A stretch of DNA of 64,000 nucleotides from Nigerium sp. (lineage in GTDB: Bacteria; Actinomycetota; Actinomycetes; Propionibacteriales; Propionibacteriaceae), in assembly GCA_016711325.1 (NCBI GenBank), contig JADJTH010000001.1:434001-498000 (forward strand), read 5' to 3'. Shown here piece by piece: positions 18,352-25,925 of the stretch. Position 1 is the stretch's first letter, and each line of letters opens with the position of its first letter. Under the pieces are notes generated by a model that saw only the letters and a program-made list of their open reading frames with translations, ran no database searches and was not told the DNA's origin. The position numbers and the translations under genes were made by a program.

Positions 18352-19104
18352 CTACTTCTTCTTGCCCTGGTTCTTCACGGCCTCGATGGCTGCCTTGGCC
18401 GCCTCCGGGTCGAGGTAGCGACCGCCGGGCGTGACCGGCTGGAAGTCCTCGTCGAGTTCGTACAGCAGCGGGATGCCCGTCGGGATGTTCAGCCCGGCGA
18501 TGTCGGCGTCCGAGATGCCGTCGAGGTGCTTGACCAACGCGCGCAGCGAGTTGCCGTGCGCCGTCACCAGCACGACCTGGCCCTCGGCGAGATCCGGCTT
18601 GATGTCGGACTCCCAGTAGGGCAGCATCCGGACGACCACGTCGGCGAGGCACTCGGTCTGCGGGCGCTCGGCCTCGGGGATGTCGGCGTAGCGCGGGTCG
18701 TTGAACTGGCTGTACTCGGAGTCCCGGTCGAGGACGGGCGGCGGGGTGGAGTAGCTGCGGCGCCAGAGCGTGAACTGCTCGTCGCCGTACTTCGCGAGGG
18801 TCTCGGCCTTGTCGAGGCCCTGCAGGCCGCCGTAGTGGCGCTCGTTGAGCCGCCACGAACGCTGGACGGGGATCCAGTGCCGGTCGCAGCCATCGAGGGC
18901 CAGGTAGGCGGTGTGGATCGCGCGGCGCAGCAGCGAGGTGTGCAGCTTGTCGGGCAGCAGGTCCTCGGACGCGAGCAGTTCGGCGGCCTTCTTGGCCTCA
19001 CCGACGCCCTTCTCGTTGATGTCGACATCCACCCACCCGGTGAACAGATTCTTCTGGTTCCACTCGCTCTCGCCGTGGCGCAGCAGGATCAGCTTGTACG
19101 TCAT
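18352..19104 (-). CDS. gpmA: 2,3-bisphosphoglycerate-dependent phosphoglycerate mutase
   Basis: Glycolytic enzyme interconverting 3- and 2-phosphoglycerate through a phosphohistidine. 250 residues, usual length. The active-site LLRHGESEWN (residues 7-16, phospho-His10), NLFTGWVDVDI, LNERHYGGLQGLDK and the second His in VLVTAHGNSLRALVKHL are present. Closeness to senX3-regX3 is also seen in Mycobacterium, where gpm1 precedes senX3. TAGGCT 6 bases before the ATG indicates a leaderless transcript. Confidence 0.96.
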   Translation of the reverse strand: MTYKLILLRHGESEWNQKNLFTGWVDVDINEKGVGEAKKAAELLASEDLLPDKLHTSLLRRAIHTAYLALDGCDRHWIPVQRSWRLNERHYGGLQGLDKAETLAKYGDEQFTLWRRSYSTPPPVLDRDSEYSQFNDPRYADIPEAERPQTECLADVVVRMLPYWESDIKPDLAEGQVVLVTAHGNSLRALVKHLDGISDADIAGLNIPTGIPLLYELDEDFQPVTPGGRYLDPEAAKAAIEAVKNQGKKK

Positions 19105-19110
19105 GGCGTG

Positions 19111-19116
19111 AGCCTA
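19111..19116 (-). promoter_or_regulatory. Leaderless -10 box of gpmA
   Basis: TAGGCT on the minus strand, 6 bases before the ATG at 19104. Confidence 0.6.
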
Positions 19117-19201
19117 CCGGTCCGCGCCTGGCCGCGAGGGGCGTTGCTGCCCGCCGTCTCACCCGACCCGCGCGCCGTCCGCCGCCCCCGCGTCGTCGGC
19201 T

Positions 19202-21379
19202 TCAGTGCCGCCAGTCGAGGACGCGCGCGAGGTCGTACCCGACCGGCTCCTCGAGTTGGGCGTACGTGCATGAGGAGGGCACGCGGTCCGGACGCCAGCG
19301 CACGAATTGCGCGGTGTGTCGGAAGCGGACGCCCTCCAGGTGGTCGTAGCGCACCTCGACCACGAGGTCGGGAGACAGCGGGGTGAACGACAGGTCCTTG
19401 CGGGCGTTCCAGCGGCTGCGGGCCGCCGCGGTCGGGGTCCGCGGCACGGACTGGTCGCGGTGGTCGGGCCTGACCTCCTCAGGTTGTGCCCACGCCCACG
19501 GATGGCCCTCGAACCCGGTGACCAGCGGCTGCAGTTCGGTGAACAGCGTGCGCCGGTTCTCCATGGTGAAGGCCCCGATCACGCCGACGCTGTTGAGGAC
19601 GCCGTCGTCGGTGTAGAGGCCGAGCAGCAGCGAACCGATCGCATCGGTCTCGCCGCGGTAGAGCCGGTAGCCCGCGACGACGCAGTCGGCGGTGCGTTCG
19701 TGCTTGATCTTGTACATGACGCGCTTGTCCTCGGCGTAGGCGGCGTCCATCGGCTTGGCGATCACCCCGTCGAGGCCGGCGCCCTCGAACTGCTCGAACC
19801 ACTCCCGGGCGATCGCCCGGTCGTCGGTGGCTTGAGTGAGATAGATCGGGGGTCGCGCCCCGGCCAGTGCGTCGACGAGGGCCGCGCGGCGCTCGCGGAA
19901 CGGCTTCTCCGCATAGTTGACGGGTCCGAGCGCGAGCAGGTCGAACGCGACGAAGCTCGCGGGGATCTCGGCGGACAGGCGTGTGATCCGCGAGGCCGCC
20001 GGGTGGATGCGCTGCTGCAGCAGGTCGAAGTTGAGCCGGTCGCCGGCGTCCGGATCGATCATGATGATCTCGCCGTCGATCACGCACGGATCCGGGAAAT
20101 GCTGCGTGACCGCCTCGACCAGTTCGGGGAAATAGCGCGTCATCGGCCGGGTGTTGCGCGAGCCGAGCTCGACCCGGTCGCCCGAGCGCCAGATGAGGGT
20201 GCGGAAGCCGTCCCACTTGGGCTCGAACAGCAGGTCGCCGTCCGGCAGCTTCTTCACCGACTTGGCGAGCATGGGGCCGAACGGCGGGACGATCGGCGTG
20301 CCCCATCCGGCGTCCCGCTCACCCTTGGGCGCCAGGTAGTCGGCCTCGGGACGATCGGCCTTGCGTTTGCTGGGCGGCACCCGCGGCGGCTCGCCGGGCA
20401 TCTTCGGGTAGTCCGGCGGAAAGTTGAGTTCTCCGAGTCCCCGGTCGAGGTCGGCCTGCCAGAGCGCGAGCGCCCCGGTCACGTCGCCGGCGGTGTCGCC
20501 GAAGGACGCCCACGCGCAGCCCCGCTCGGCGAGGATCCCCGGCACGGTGCCGACCGTGAAGGCGCGCGGGTCGGCGCCGGTGAGGTCGTCCCAGGACAGC
20601 GGCATCGAGACGGGCGCACCCGGCAGCGGGCGCGGCGAGTAGGCGCCGGCGATGGTGCGGTCGCGGTTGGCCTGGTTGAAATCGACGAACACCCTCGTCC
20701 CGCGTCCCTCCTTCCACCAACTGGTGGTGACCAGGTCGGGCAACCGTCGCTCCAGTTCGCGGGCGATCCCGATGACGCCGTGGCGCACATCGGTGAACTC
20801 GTGGGTGGGTTCGATGCGCGCATACACGTGGACGCCGCGGTTGCCGGACGTCTTGGCGTAGGCGCTCAGGCCGGCCTCGGCCATGACCTCACGCAGCGCG
20901 AAGGCCGCCTCGACGGCGTCGGCGAAGCCGCGTCCGGGCTGAGGGTCGAGGTCGATGCGGAACTCGTCCGGATTGTCGAGGTTCGCCGTCCGCACCGGCC
21001 AGGGATGGAACGTGATCGTGCCCATCTGGGCGGCCCAGGCGAGCGCGGCCGGCTCGTCGAGGACGAGCTGATCGTGGCGCCTGCGGCTGGGATAGGTGCA
21101 GGTCACCCGGCGCAGGAACGCGGGCGCGCCCGGCGGCGGGCGCTTGGAGAAGAACTCCTCGCCCTCGATGCCCTCCGGGAAGCGCTGCAGCGTCATCGGC
21201 CGGTCGCCGTTCAGTGCCAGGAACGGACCCGCGACCGCGAGCAGGTAGTGGGTGAGGTCGCGCTTGGTCACGGCCGCGGACCCCGCGGTCGCGGGCCAGA
21301 GCACCTTCCCGGGGCTGCTCAGCTTGATCGTGCGCAGCCCGTCTTTCCACGGCGTCTCGATGATCTCTGCCTCGCTCAT
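19202..21379 (-). CDS. ligD: LigD-type polymerase-ligase fusion (NHEJ DNA repair)
   Basis: 725-residue enzyme for non-homologous end joining. The N-terminal primase/polymerase (POL) domain (about 20-320) carries the metal-binding IDLDPQ (D143, D145), TSGNRGVHVYARI and FVDFNQANRDRT. The C-terminal ATP-dependent ligase domain (about 365-720) has motif I EPKWDGFR with catalytic K388, VIDGEIIM, GLDGVIAK and KIKHERTADCVVAG. The 3'-phosphoesterase (PE) domain found in mycobacterial LigD (order POL-PE-LIG) is missing. No Ku gene is in the window. ATG 21379 is preferred to an in-frame start 15 codons upstream because the protein then begins at a conserved-looking segment. Confidence 0.88.
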   Translation of the reverse strand: MSEAEIIETPWKDGLRTIKLSSPGKVLWPATAGSAAVTKRDLTHYLLAVAGPFLALNGDRPMTLQRFPEGIEGEEFFSKRPPPGAPAFLRRVTCTYPSRRRHDQLVLDEPAALAWAAQMGTITFHPWPVRTANLDNPDEFRIDLDPQPGRGFADAVEAAFALREVMAEAGLSAYAKTSGNRGVHVYARIEPTHEFTDVRHGVIGIARELERRLPDLVTTSWWKEGRGTRVFVDFNQANRDRTIAGAYSPRPLPGAPVSMPLSWDDLTGADPRAFTVGTVPGILAERGCAWASFGDTAGDVTGALALWQADLDRGLGELNFPPDYPKMPGEPPRVPPSKRKADRPEADYLAPKGERDAGWGTPIVPPFGPMLAKSVKKLPDGDLLFEPKWDGFRTLIWRSGDRVELGSRNTRPMTRYFPELVEAVTQHFPDPCVIDGEIIMIDPDAGDRLNFDLLQQRIHPAASRITRLSAEIPASFVAFDLLALGPVNYAEKPFRERRAALVDALAGARPPIYLTQATDDRAIAREWFEQFEGAGLDGVIAKPMDAAYAEDKRVMYKIKHERTADCVVAGYRLYRGETDAIGSLLLGLYTDDGVLNSVGVIGAFTMENRRTLFTELQPLVTGFEGHPWAWAQPEEVRPDHRDQSVPRTPTAAARSRWNARKDLSFTPLSPDLVVEVRYDHLEGVRFRHTAQFVRWRPDRVPSSCTYAQLEEPVGYDLARVLDWRH

Positions 21380-21427
21380 GCTCGGTAGTAAACACCGGCC
21401 GGACGCGACTGAGCTACGGCTCACCCG

Positions 21428-22381
21428 TCAGCGAGCGAGGTGGGCGTCCATCAGCGTGCGGGACAGGACGCTCACCTGCGCCCAGTGCTCATCGAGCGCA
21501 CCGGCCTCCACCTGGTCGGCGAACGCGTTGACCTCGTGGTGCATCGACGCTGCCGGGGAGGCGGGCGCCTGCTCCCACAGGGTCTCGATCTCACCGTTGC
21601 GGGGGTGCCACCGCACGTAGGTCAGGTCGGCGGGATCGTCGAAGCTGAGGGCACCGTCCTCGCCGTGGATCGCGCACGGCGCCACCCCCTGCGCGATCTT
21701 CGACCAGGACAGGCCGGCCACGAAGCCGTCCTGGGCGAGCGTCATCGACCCGCCCGCCTCGAAACCGTTGGCCAGCCACACGCTGCCGCCGGTGACCGCG
21801 CGCGGGCGTCCGAACCAGTCCAGCGCCGGCTGCAGGCAATACACGCCGATGTCGGCGATCGCCGAATTGCCGAGACCCGGATCGAACGCATTGGCGACCT
21901 CGCCGCGCCGGAAGGCGTCGTAGCGCGACGAATACTGCAGCTTGTCGATGCGCGCGTGCCGCAGCGTGCCCAGCCTCGGCAGGGCCTCGCGGATGAGCCG
22001 GTGCACCGGCGTGTGCACGGCGCGCATCGCCTCCATGGCGACCACGTCGTTGCCGCGGGCGGACGCCAGGATCGCGTGCACCTCGTCGGCACTGGCGCCC
22101 ATCGTCTTCTCGACGAGGACGTGCCGACCGGCCTCGATGGCGCGGATCGCCTGGTCGTGGTGGGCCGCGATGGGACTGGCGACGTAGACGGCGTCCACCT
22201 GGTCGAACAGGGCGTCCAGGTCGTCCACGGCCGAGCCGATCTCGTGCCGGTCGGCGAACGCCCGCCCTCGCGCCAGGTCACGCGAATACACCGCGGACGG
22301 ACGTGCCCGCCCGCCGGTGCGGCCGCACGCCTCGACGAACCAGCTGCTGATCGTGTTGGTGCCGATGATCCCGAATCGCAT
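21428..22381 (-). CDS. Gfo/Idh/MocA family oxidoreductase
   Basis: 317-residue NAD(P)-dependent dehydrogenase of the glucose-fructose oxidoreductase/inositol dehydrogenase family; substrate not predictable. The Rossmann start FGIIGTNTISSWF has a changed Gly motif (G-T-N-T-I instead of GxGxxG). VYVASPIAAHHDQAIRAIEAGRHVLVEKTM carries the conserved EK (family consensus EKP, here EKT). The C-terminal domain includes DIGVYCLQPALDWFG. It is divergent from the pyruvyltransferase gene. Confidence 0.85.
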   Translation of the reverse strand: MRFGIIGTNTISSWFVEACGRTGGRARPSAVYSRDLARGRAFADRHEIGSAVDDLDALFDQVDAVYVASPIAAHHDQAIRAIEAGRHVLVEKTMGASADEVHAILASARGNDVVAMEAMRAVHTPVHRLIREALPRLGTLRHARIDKLQYSSRYDAFRRGEVANAFDPGLGNSAIADIGVYCLQPALDWFGRPRAVTGGSVWLANGFEAGGSMTLAQDGFVAGLSWSKIAQGVAPCAIHGEDGALSFDDPADLTYVRWHPRNGEIETLWEQAPASPAASMHHEVNAFADQVEAGALDEHWAQVSVLSRTLMDAHLAR

Positions 22382-22429
22382 GCGGTCATCTTGCTGGCCG
22401 CCGCCGCGGCCGACAAGTCGTCCGGCGGA

Positions 22430-22435
22430 TACGAT
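22430..22435 (+). promoter_or_regulatory. Leaderless -10 box before a 7-codon leader ORF
   Basis: TACGAT, then 6 bases, then the ATG at 22442 that opens a 7-codon reading frame overlapping the next gene. Confidence 0.5.
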
Positions 22436-22441
22436 CGTCCC

Positions 22442-22465
22442 ATGAGTACGCGAGCCGCCCGCTGA
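22442..22465 (+). CDS. Possible 7-codon leader ORF
   Basis: ATG followed by six codons (MSTRAAR) and a TGA whose last base is the first base of the next gene's ATG (TGATG). A -10 box lies 6 bases upstream of this ATG, so ribosomes would load on it directly and reinitiate on the main gene, which has no Shine-Dalgarno sequence of its own. It may be a coupling device rather than a functional peptide. Confidence 0.4.
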   Translation: MSTRAAR

Positions 22466-23817
22466 TGCGCGTCGCCGTCCTGGCCGACATCGGCCAACCC
22501 GTCTATCACGTCGGCGACGAGGCGATCGCGCACGCGGTCCACGACGAGCTGCGCGCTCGCGGCGTCCGGCCGGTGCTGCTGACCCGGGACGTCCGGCACA
22601 CGCGCACCTACTTCGGCCCGGTGTCGGCCACCCCGACGCTCGCGTTCCCGTGGGGTCCCCTCGATCGCGAGGAGTATCTGGCCGCCATCGAGGCGACCCT
22701 CACCGGCGCTGCTGCCCCGCTGCCCGCCTCCGACCCGGCGCACGCGTTCATCGAGACGCTCCGCGGGGTGGACGCAGTCCTCATCGCGGGCGGGGGCAGC
22801 CTCACCTCGCGCTACGGCTGGCTCATGTACGAGCGGATCGCCGCCGGGCTGATCGCCCGTCACCTCGGCAAGCCGGTGGTGGTGACGGGGCAGACGGTCG
22901 GTCCCGAACTACTCGCTCACGACCGCGCCGAACTGGGCCGCCTGCTGACGTCGTGCGCACTGGTGTCGCTGCGCGAGCACTATTCGGTGCGCACCGCTCG
23001 CGCGCTCGCGCCGGGCCATCGGGCCCTGGTCGGCGGCCTCGACGACGCCGCGGCCTGGCGGCTCGGCGTCACCGCACCCGCGCCGCGAGCGGGGAGGCCT
23101 CCGCGCATCGTCGCCACGCTCGCCCCCCAGACCGGATCCCTGCCACCGTCGGAGGCCGCTCCCCTGCTGGCCGGACTCCTCGACGGCCTCGCCGCCCAGA
23201 CCGGCGCGCGCGTCGACTTGCTCCCCCACATGGCCCTCCCGGGGCGTCCCGACGGCGACCTCGCCTTCAACACCCAGGTTGCTGCGGCGTCCCGCTCGGG
23301 CAGGCTGCATCCCTGTGAGCTGCCGACCGCCCGCGAGGCGGCGGACGCCGTGCTCGGCGCTGACCTGGTGATCACCAGCCGCTACCATCCAGCCGTGTTC
23401 GGGGTCATGCGCGGCGTCCCCGTCTTCGCACTCGCCCCCGACCACTACGCCGACGTACGCCTCGACGGCGCGCTCAGCCATCACGGGCTGGGCGGATGGG
23501 CTGTGCCCGTCGAGGCGCTCGGCACCGGGGCCGCCGCGGATGCCCTCGCCGCTACCTGGGATGACCGGGAGCGAATCCGTGCGCACCTGGCGGCCACCGC
23601 CGGCGGGCTGCTCGCCGCGCACGCCCGCCGCTGGGACGATCTGGTTTCCGCGCTGTCGGGTGCGGTCCCGCACCCCGGTGAATGGGTGCCGGCGCCAGCC
23701 CTGGCGCCGCCGGACGCCGTGACCCGGGCCCGGGCGGTGCACCTGGCCGGGCTGCGCCGCGCGTCGCGGGCGCTGCTGGACGCCATGGAGGCCGAGCGGA
23801 GTGCGGCTCTCGCCTAA
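22465..23817 (+). CDS. Polysaccharide pyruvyltransferase family protein
   Basis: 450-residue cytosolic protein of the PS_pyruv_trans family (CsaB/WcaK type), enzymes that add ketal pyruvate to surface sugars. Recognisable parts are the N-terminal DIGQPVYHVGDEAI, VLIAGGGSLTS (about residues 109-119), GKPVVVTGQTVGPE (about 135-148), LVSLREHYS and the C-terminal ADLVITSRYHPAVFGVMRGVPVFAL (about 305-329), the family's S-R-Y/H motif. About 100 further residues form a helical tail. It overlaps the convergent glycosyltransferase gene by 4 bases, suggesting a glycan-modification pair. Confidence 0.83.
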   Translation: MRVAVLADIGQPVYHVGDEAIAHAVHDELRARGVRPVLLTRDVRHTRTYFGPVSATPTLAFPWGPLDREEYLAAIEATLTGAAAPLPASDPAHAFIETLRGVDAVLIAGGGSLTSRYGWLMYERIAAGLIARHLGKPVVVTGQTVGPELLAHDRAELGRLLTSCALVSLREHYSVRTARALAPGHRALVGGLDDAAAWRLGVTAPAPRAGRPPRIVATLAPQTGSLPPSEAAPLLAGLLDGLAAQTGARVDLLPHMALPGRPDGDLAFNTQVAAASRSGRLHPCELPTAREAADAVLGADLVITSRYHPAVFGVMRGVPVFALAPDHYADVRLDGALSHHGLGGWAVPVEALGTGAAADALAATWDDRERIRAHLAATAGGLLAAHARRWDDLVSALSGAVPHPGEWVPAPALAPPDAVTRARAVHLAGLRRASRALLDAMEAERSAALA

Positions 23818-24839
23818 CGACGCCGGCGCATCCTGCTGCGCAACGCGTGGTACTTGCGGCGCGCGAACCCGATGACCCCGCTCTCGCCCACGGCGTGCTC
23901 GACGTCGAGCAACTGATCCCCCAGCAGGTCCAGCCGGCCGGTCAGCGCATCGGATCCGGCCGTATCGTCGAGGCGTCCCTCGAGTTCGCCCAGCCTGGCG
24001 TCGAGCTCGGTCAGGCGGCGGTGAAGATGGTCGAACTCGCCCTGCAGGTAGCGCGTCAGGTAGAGCAGGTCGCCCATCCCGTGGGCGGCCACGTGCTCCT
24101 TCAACAGTTGGTCACGGATCCGCAAGTCGGCCGCCGCTTGTGCCTGATCGGCCGCCACGCTGTTGCGCATACTCCCCCGCGCCTGGGGACGCTGGTGCCA
24201 ATAGGCCAGCACCTCGTCGATGAGACCGATCGTGTGCGCCCGCGCCAGGCGCAGGTTGAACTCCCAGTCGCCGACCACCGGCAGATCGGCGCGGTAGGGA
24301 CCGAGTTCGTCGTGGACGCTCCGCCGGTACAGCAGCTGGATCGGGACGAAACGGTTCGTCCGCAGCAGGTCGGACAGCGAGATCGCGGGCAGCTCGTTCC
24401 AGAACGGGCCGCGACCGGTCTCGACGACGTGCGAGCCGTGGATCTCCTCGTAGACGATCTCGGTGCGCGTGACCACCGCGGCATCCTCGGGGTGGGCGTC
24501 CAAATGGGCGACGGTCGTCGCGAGGAAGGTGGGCTCCCAGGTGTCGTCGTCGTCGTGGATGCACACGTACTCGCCGCTGGTTGCGGCCAGGCCCGCATTG
24601 GACGCCGCCTCCATGCCGAGCGGCTCCGCGTGGTGCAGGACGGCGATACGCTCGCGCAGCTCGGCGTCCAGATCGGCGAGCAGTTCTTCCACGCCGGCCG
24701 GGTCACCGCCGTCGTTGACGATCACCAGCCGCCAGTCGCCGAACTCCTGCGCGGCGACGTCGGCCAGTGCGCGCCTCAGGAGCAGCGGCCTGTCCTTCGT
24801 GCGCACGACGATCGCGACGCGGCTCGGCAGAGGCACCAT
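23814..24839 (-). CDS. Family 2 glycosyltransferase
   Basis: About 341-residue GT-A fold glycosyltransferase; acceptor and donor unknown. The nucleotide-sugar binding pattern is IVVRTKDRPLLLRRAL at the start, then VIVNDGGD (about 40-47), GMEAASNAGLAATSGEYVCIHDDDDTWEP (metal-binding DDDD near 95-98) and VVGDWEFNLRL (about 186-196). Residues 250-320 are predicted coiled coil (HRRLTELDARLGELEGRLDD). Of two ATGs, 24839 fits better because TAGGAT lies 7 bases upstream; 24848 adds three residues. Confidence 0.85.
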   Translation of the reverse strand: MVPLPSRVAIVVRTKDRPLLLRRALADVAAQEFGDWRLVIVNDGGDPAGVEELLADLDAELRERIAVLHHAEPLGMEAASNAGLAATSGEYVCIHDDDDTWEPTFLATTVAHLDAHPEDAAVVTRTEIVYEEIHGSHVVETGRGPFWNELPAISLSDLLRTNRFVPIQLLYRRSVHDELGPYRADLPVVGDWEFNLRLARAHTIGLIDEVLAYWHQRPQARGSMRNSVAADQAQAAADLRIRDQLLKEHVAAHGMGDLLYLTRYLQGEFDHLHRRLTELDARLGELEGRLDDTAGSDALTGRLDLLGDQLLDVEHAVGESGVIGFARRKYHALRSRMRRRR

Positions 24840-24846
24840 GCGCCTC

Positions 24847-24852
24847 ATCCTA
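24847..24852 (-). promoter_or_regulatory. Probable leaderless -10 box of the glycosyltransferase gene
   Basis: TAGGAT on the minus strand, 7 bases before the ATG at 24839. Confidence 0.45.
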
Positions 24853-24898
24853 GGACAGTCCCCGCCTCCACGATCGCCGGCGCCCTGATCTCCGGGCG

Positions 24899-24904
24899 TA
24901 GGGT
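24899..24904 (+). promoter_or_regulatory. Leaderless -10 box of the SDR gene
   Basis: TAGGGT, then 6 bases, then the ATG at 24911. Confidence 0.6.
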
Positions 24905-24910
24905 GGGACC

Positions 24911-25654
24911 ATGTCCCACGCGCGCACAGCTGTCGTCACCGGAGCCTCGGGCGGGATCGGTGCCGCCACGGCCCGCGCCCTCGCCGCCGAGGGTTTCACG
25001 GTCGTCTGCACCGCCCGTCGCGCCGAGCGGGTCGCCGCGCTGGCCGACGAGATCGGCGGCATCGCGGTCGCCTGTGACATCACCAGCGACGCCGACGTGG
25101 CCTCGCTGGCCGCGTCCGCCGGCCCGCGCGTCGAGGTGCTGGTGAACAACGCCGGCGGCGCCGTCGGGCTGGAGCCCCTCGCCGAGGCCGACCTCGACGA
25201 CTGGACCACCATGTACGCGACCAACGTGCTCGGCACCGGGCGGGTCACCAAAGCCCTGTTGCCGGCGATCCGGGCCGCCGAGGGGACGATCGTGTTCGTC
25301 ACCTCGACCGCTGCCGAGGCCGCCTACGAGGGCGGCGCCGGCTACAACGCCGCCAAGGCCGGCGAGCGCATGCTGGCCGGGGCCCTGCGCCTCGAGTTGT
25401 GCGGCGAACCCGTCCGGGTCTGCGAGATCGCCCCGGGCCTCGTCCACACCGCGGAATTCTCGCTCGTGCGCTTCGGCGGCGATCAGGCGAAGGCGGACGC
25501 CGTGTACGCCGGCGTCGCCGAGCCGCTCGTCGCCGGGGACATCGCCGACGCGATCGCGTGGATGACCACCCGGCCCGCGCACGTCAACATCGACCGTCTC
25601 GTCATCCGGCCCCGCGCGCAGGCGGCCAACCACAAGCTCCACAAGGCGCGCTGA
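24911..25654 (+). CDS. Short-chain dehydrogenase/reductase (YdfG-like)
   Basis: 247-residue classical SDR. The cofactor loop TGASGGIG is at residues 10-17, DIT near 56, NNAG at 78-81, the catalytic Ser in VFVTSTAAEAAY and the Tyr-x3-Lys in GYNAAKAGE (Tyr near 144). A basic pair ARR after the second strand suggests NADP(H). The pattern resembles YdfG-type 3-hydroxy acid or serine dehydrogenases, but substrate cannot be assigned. It stands alone upstream of the subtilase/CHAT cassette, with 271 bases between. Confidence 0.88.
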   Translation: MSHARTAVVTGASGGIGAATARALAAEGFTVVCTARRAERVAALADEIGGIAVACDITSDADVASLAASAGPRVEVLVNNAGGAVGLEPLAEADLDDWTTMYATNVLGTGRVTKALLPAIRAAEGTIVFVTSTAAEAAYEGGAGYNAAKAGERMLAGALRLELCGEPVRVCEIAPGLVHTAEFSLVRFGGDQAKADAVYAGVAEPLVAGDIADAIAWMTTRPAHVNIDRLVIRPRAQAANHKLHKAR

Positions 25655-25853
25655 AGAGGTCACGGTGACGGCGGCGTCCTCTGCTTCCTCACCGTAGACG
25701 AGGAGACCCCCATCGTGACCGTCTTCGGCACGGGTCAGGAGTGGGAACGTCATCTCCGCCACGACCCGCCCGGGACCCCCGAATCCCGGTAGCGCACCGC
25801 GCGGAGCGCCGGCCGGCGTCCGGATGTATCACGGGGGAGGATTCGTGCTCCTG

Positions 25854-25880
25854 TTGAGTGTCCGAGGTCCGTCCTAGGCT
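25854..25880 (+). promoter_or_regulatory. Candidate promoter of the subtilase-sigma-CHAT cassette
   Basis: TTGAGT (25854-25859) and TAGGCT (25875-25880) are separated by 15 bases and lie about 45 bases before the first gene of the cassette. The spacer is shorter than the usual 17, so only the -10 part is reasonably supported. The rest of the 271-base upstream region shows no gene. Confidence 0.35.
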
Positions 25881-25925
25881 GACCGTCACTCTGGAGCCCC
25901 GTGCTCCCCTCCGGCAGGAGCCGCC

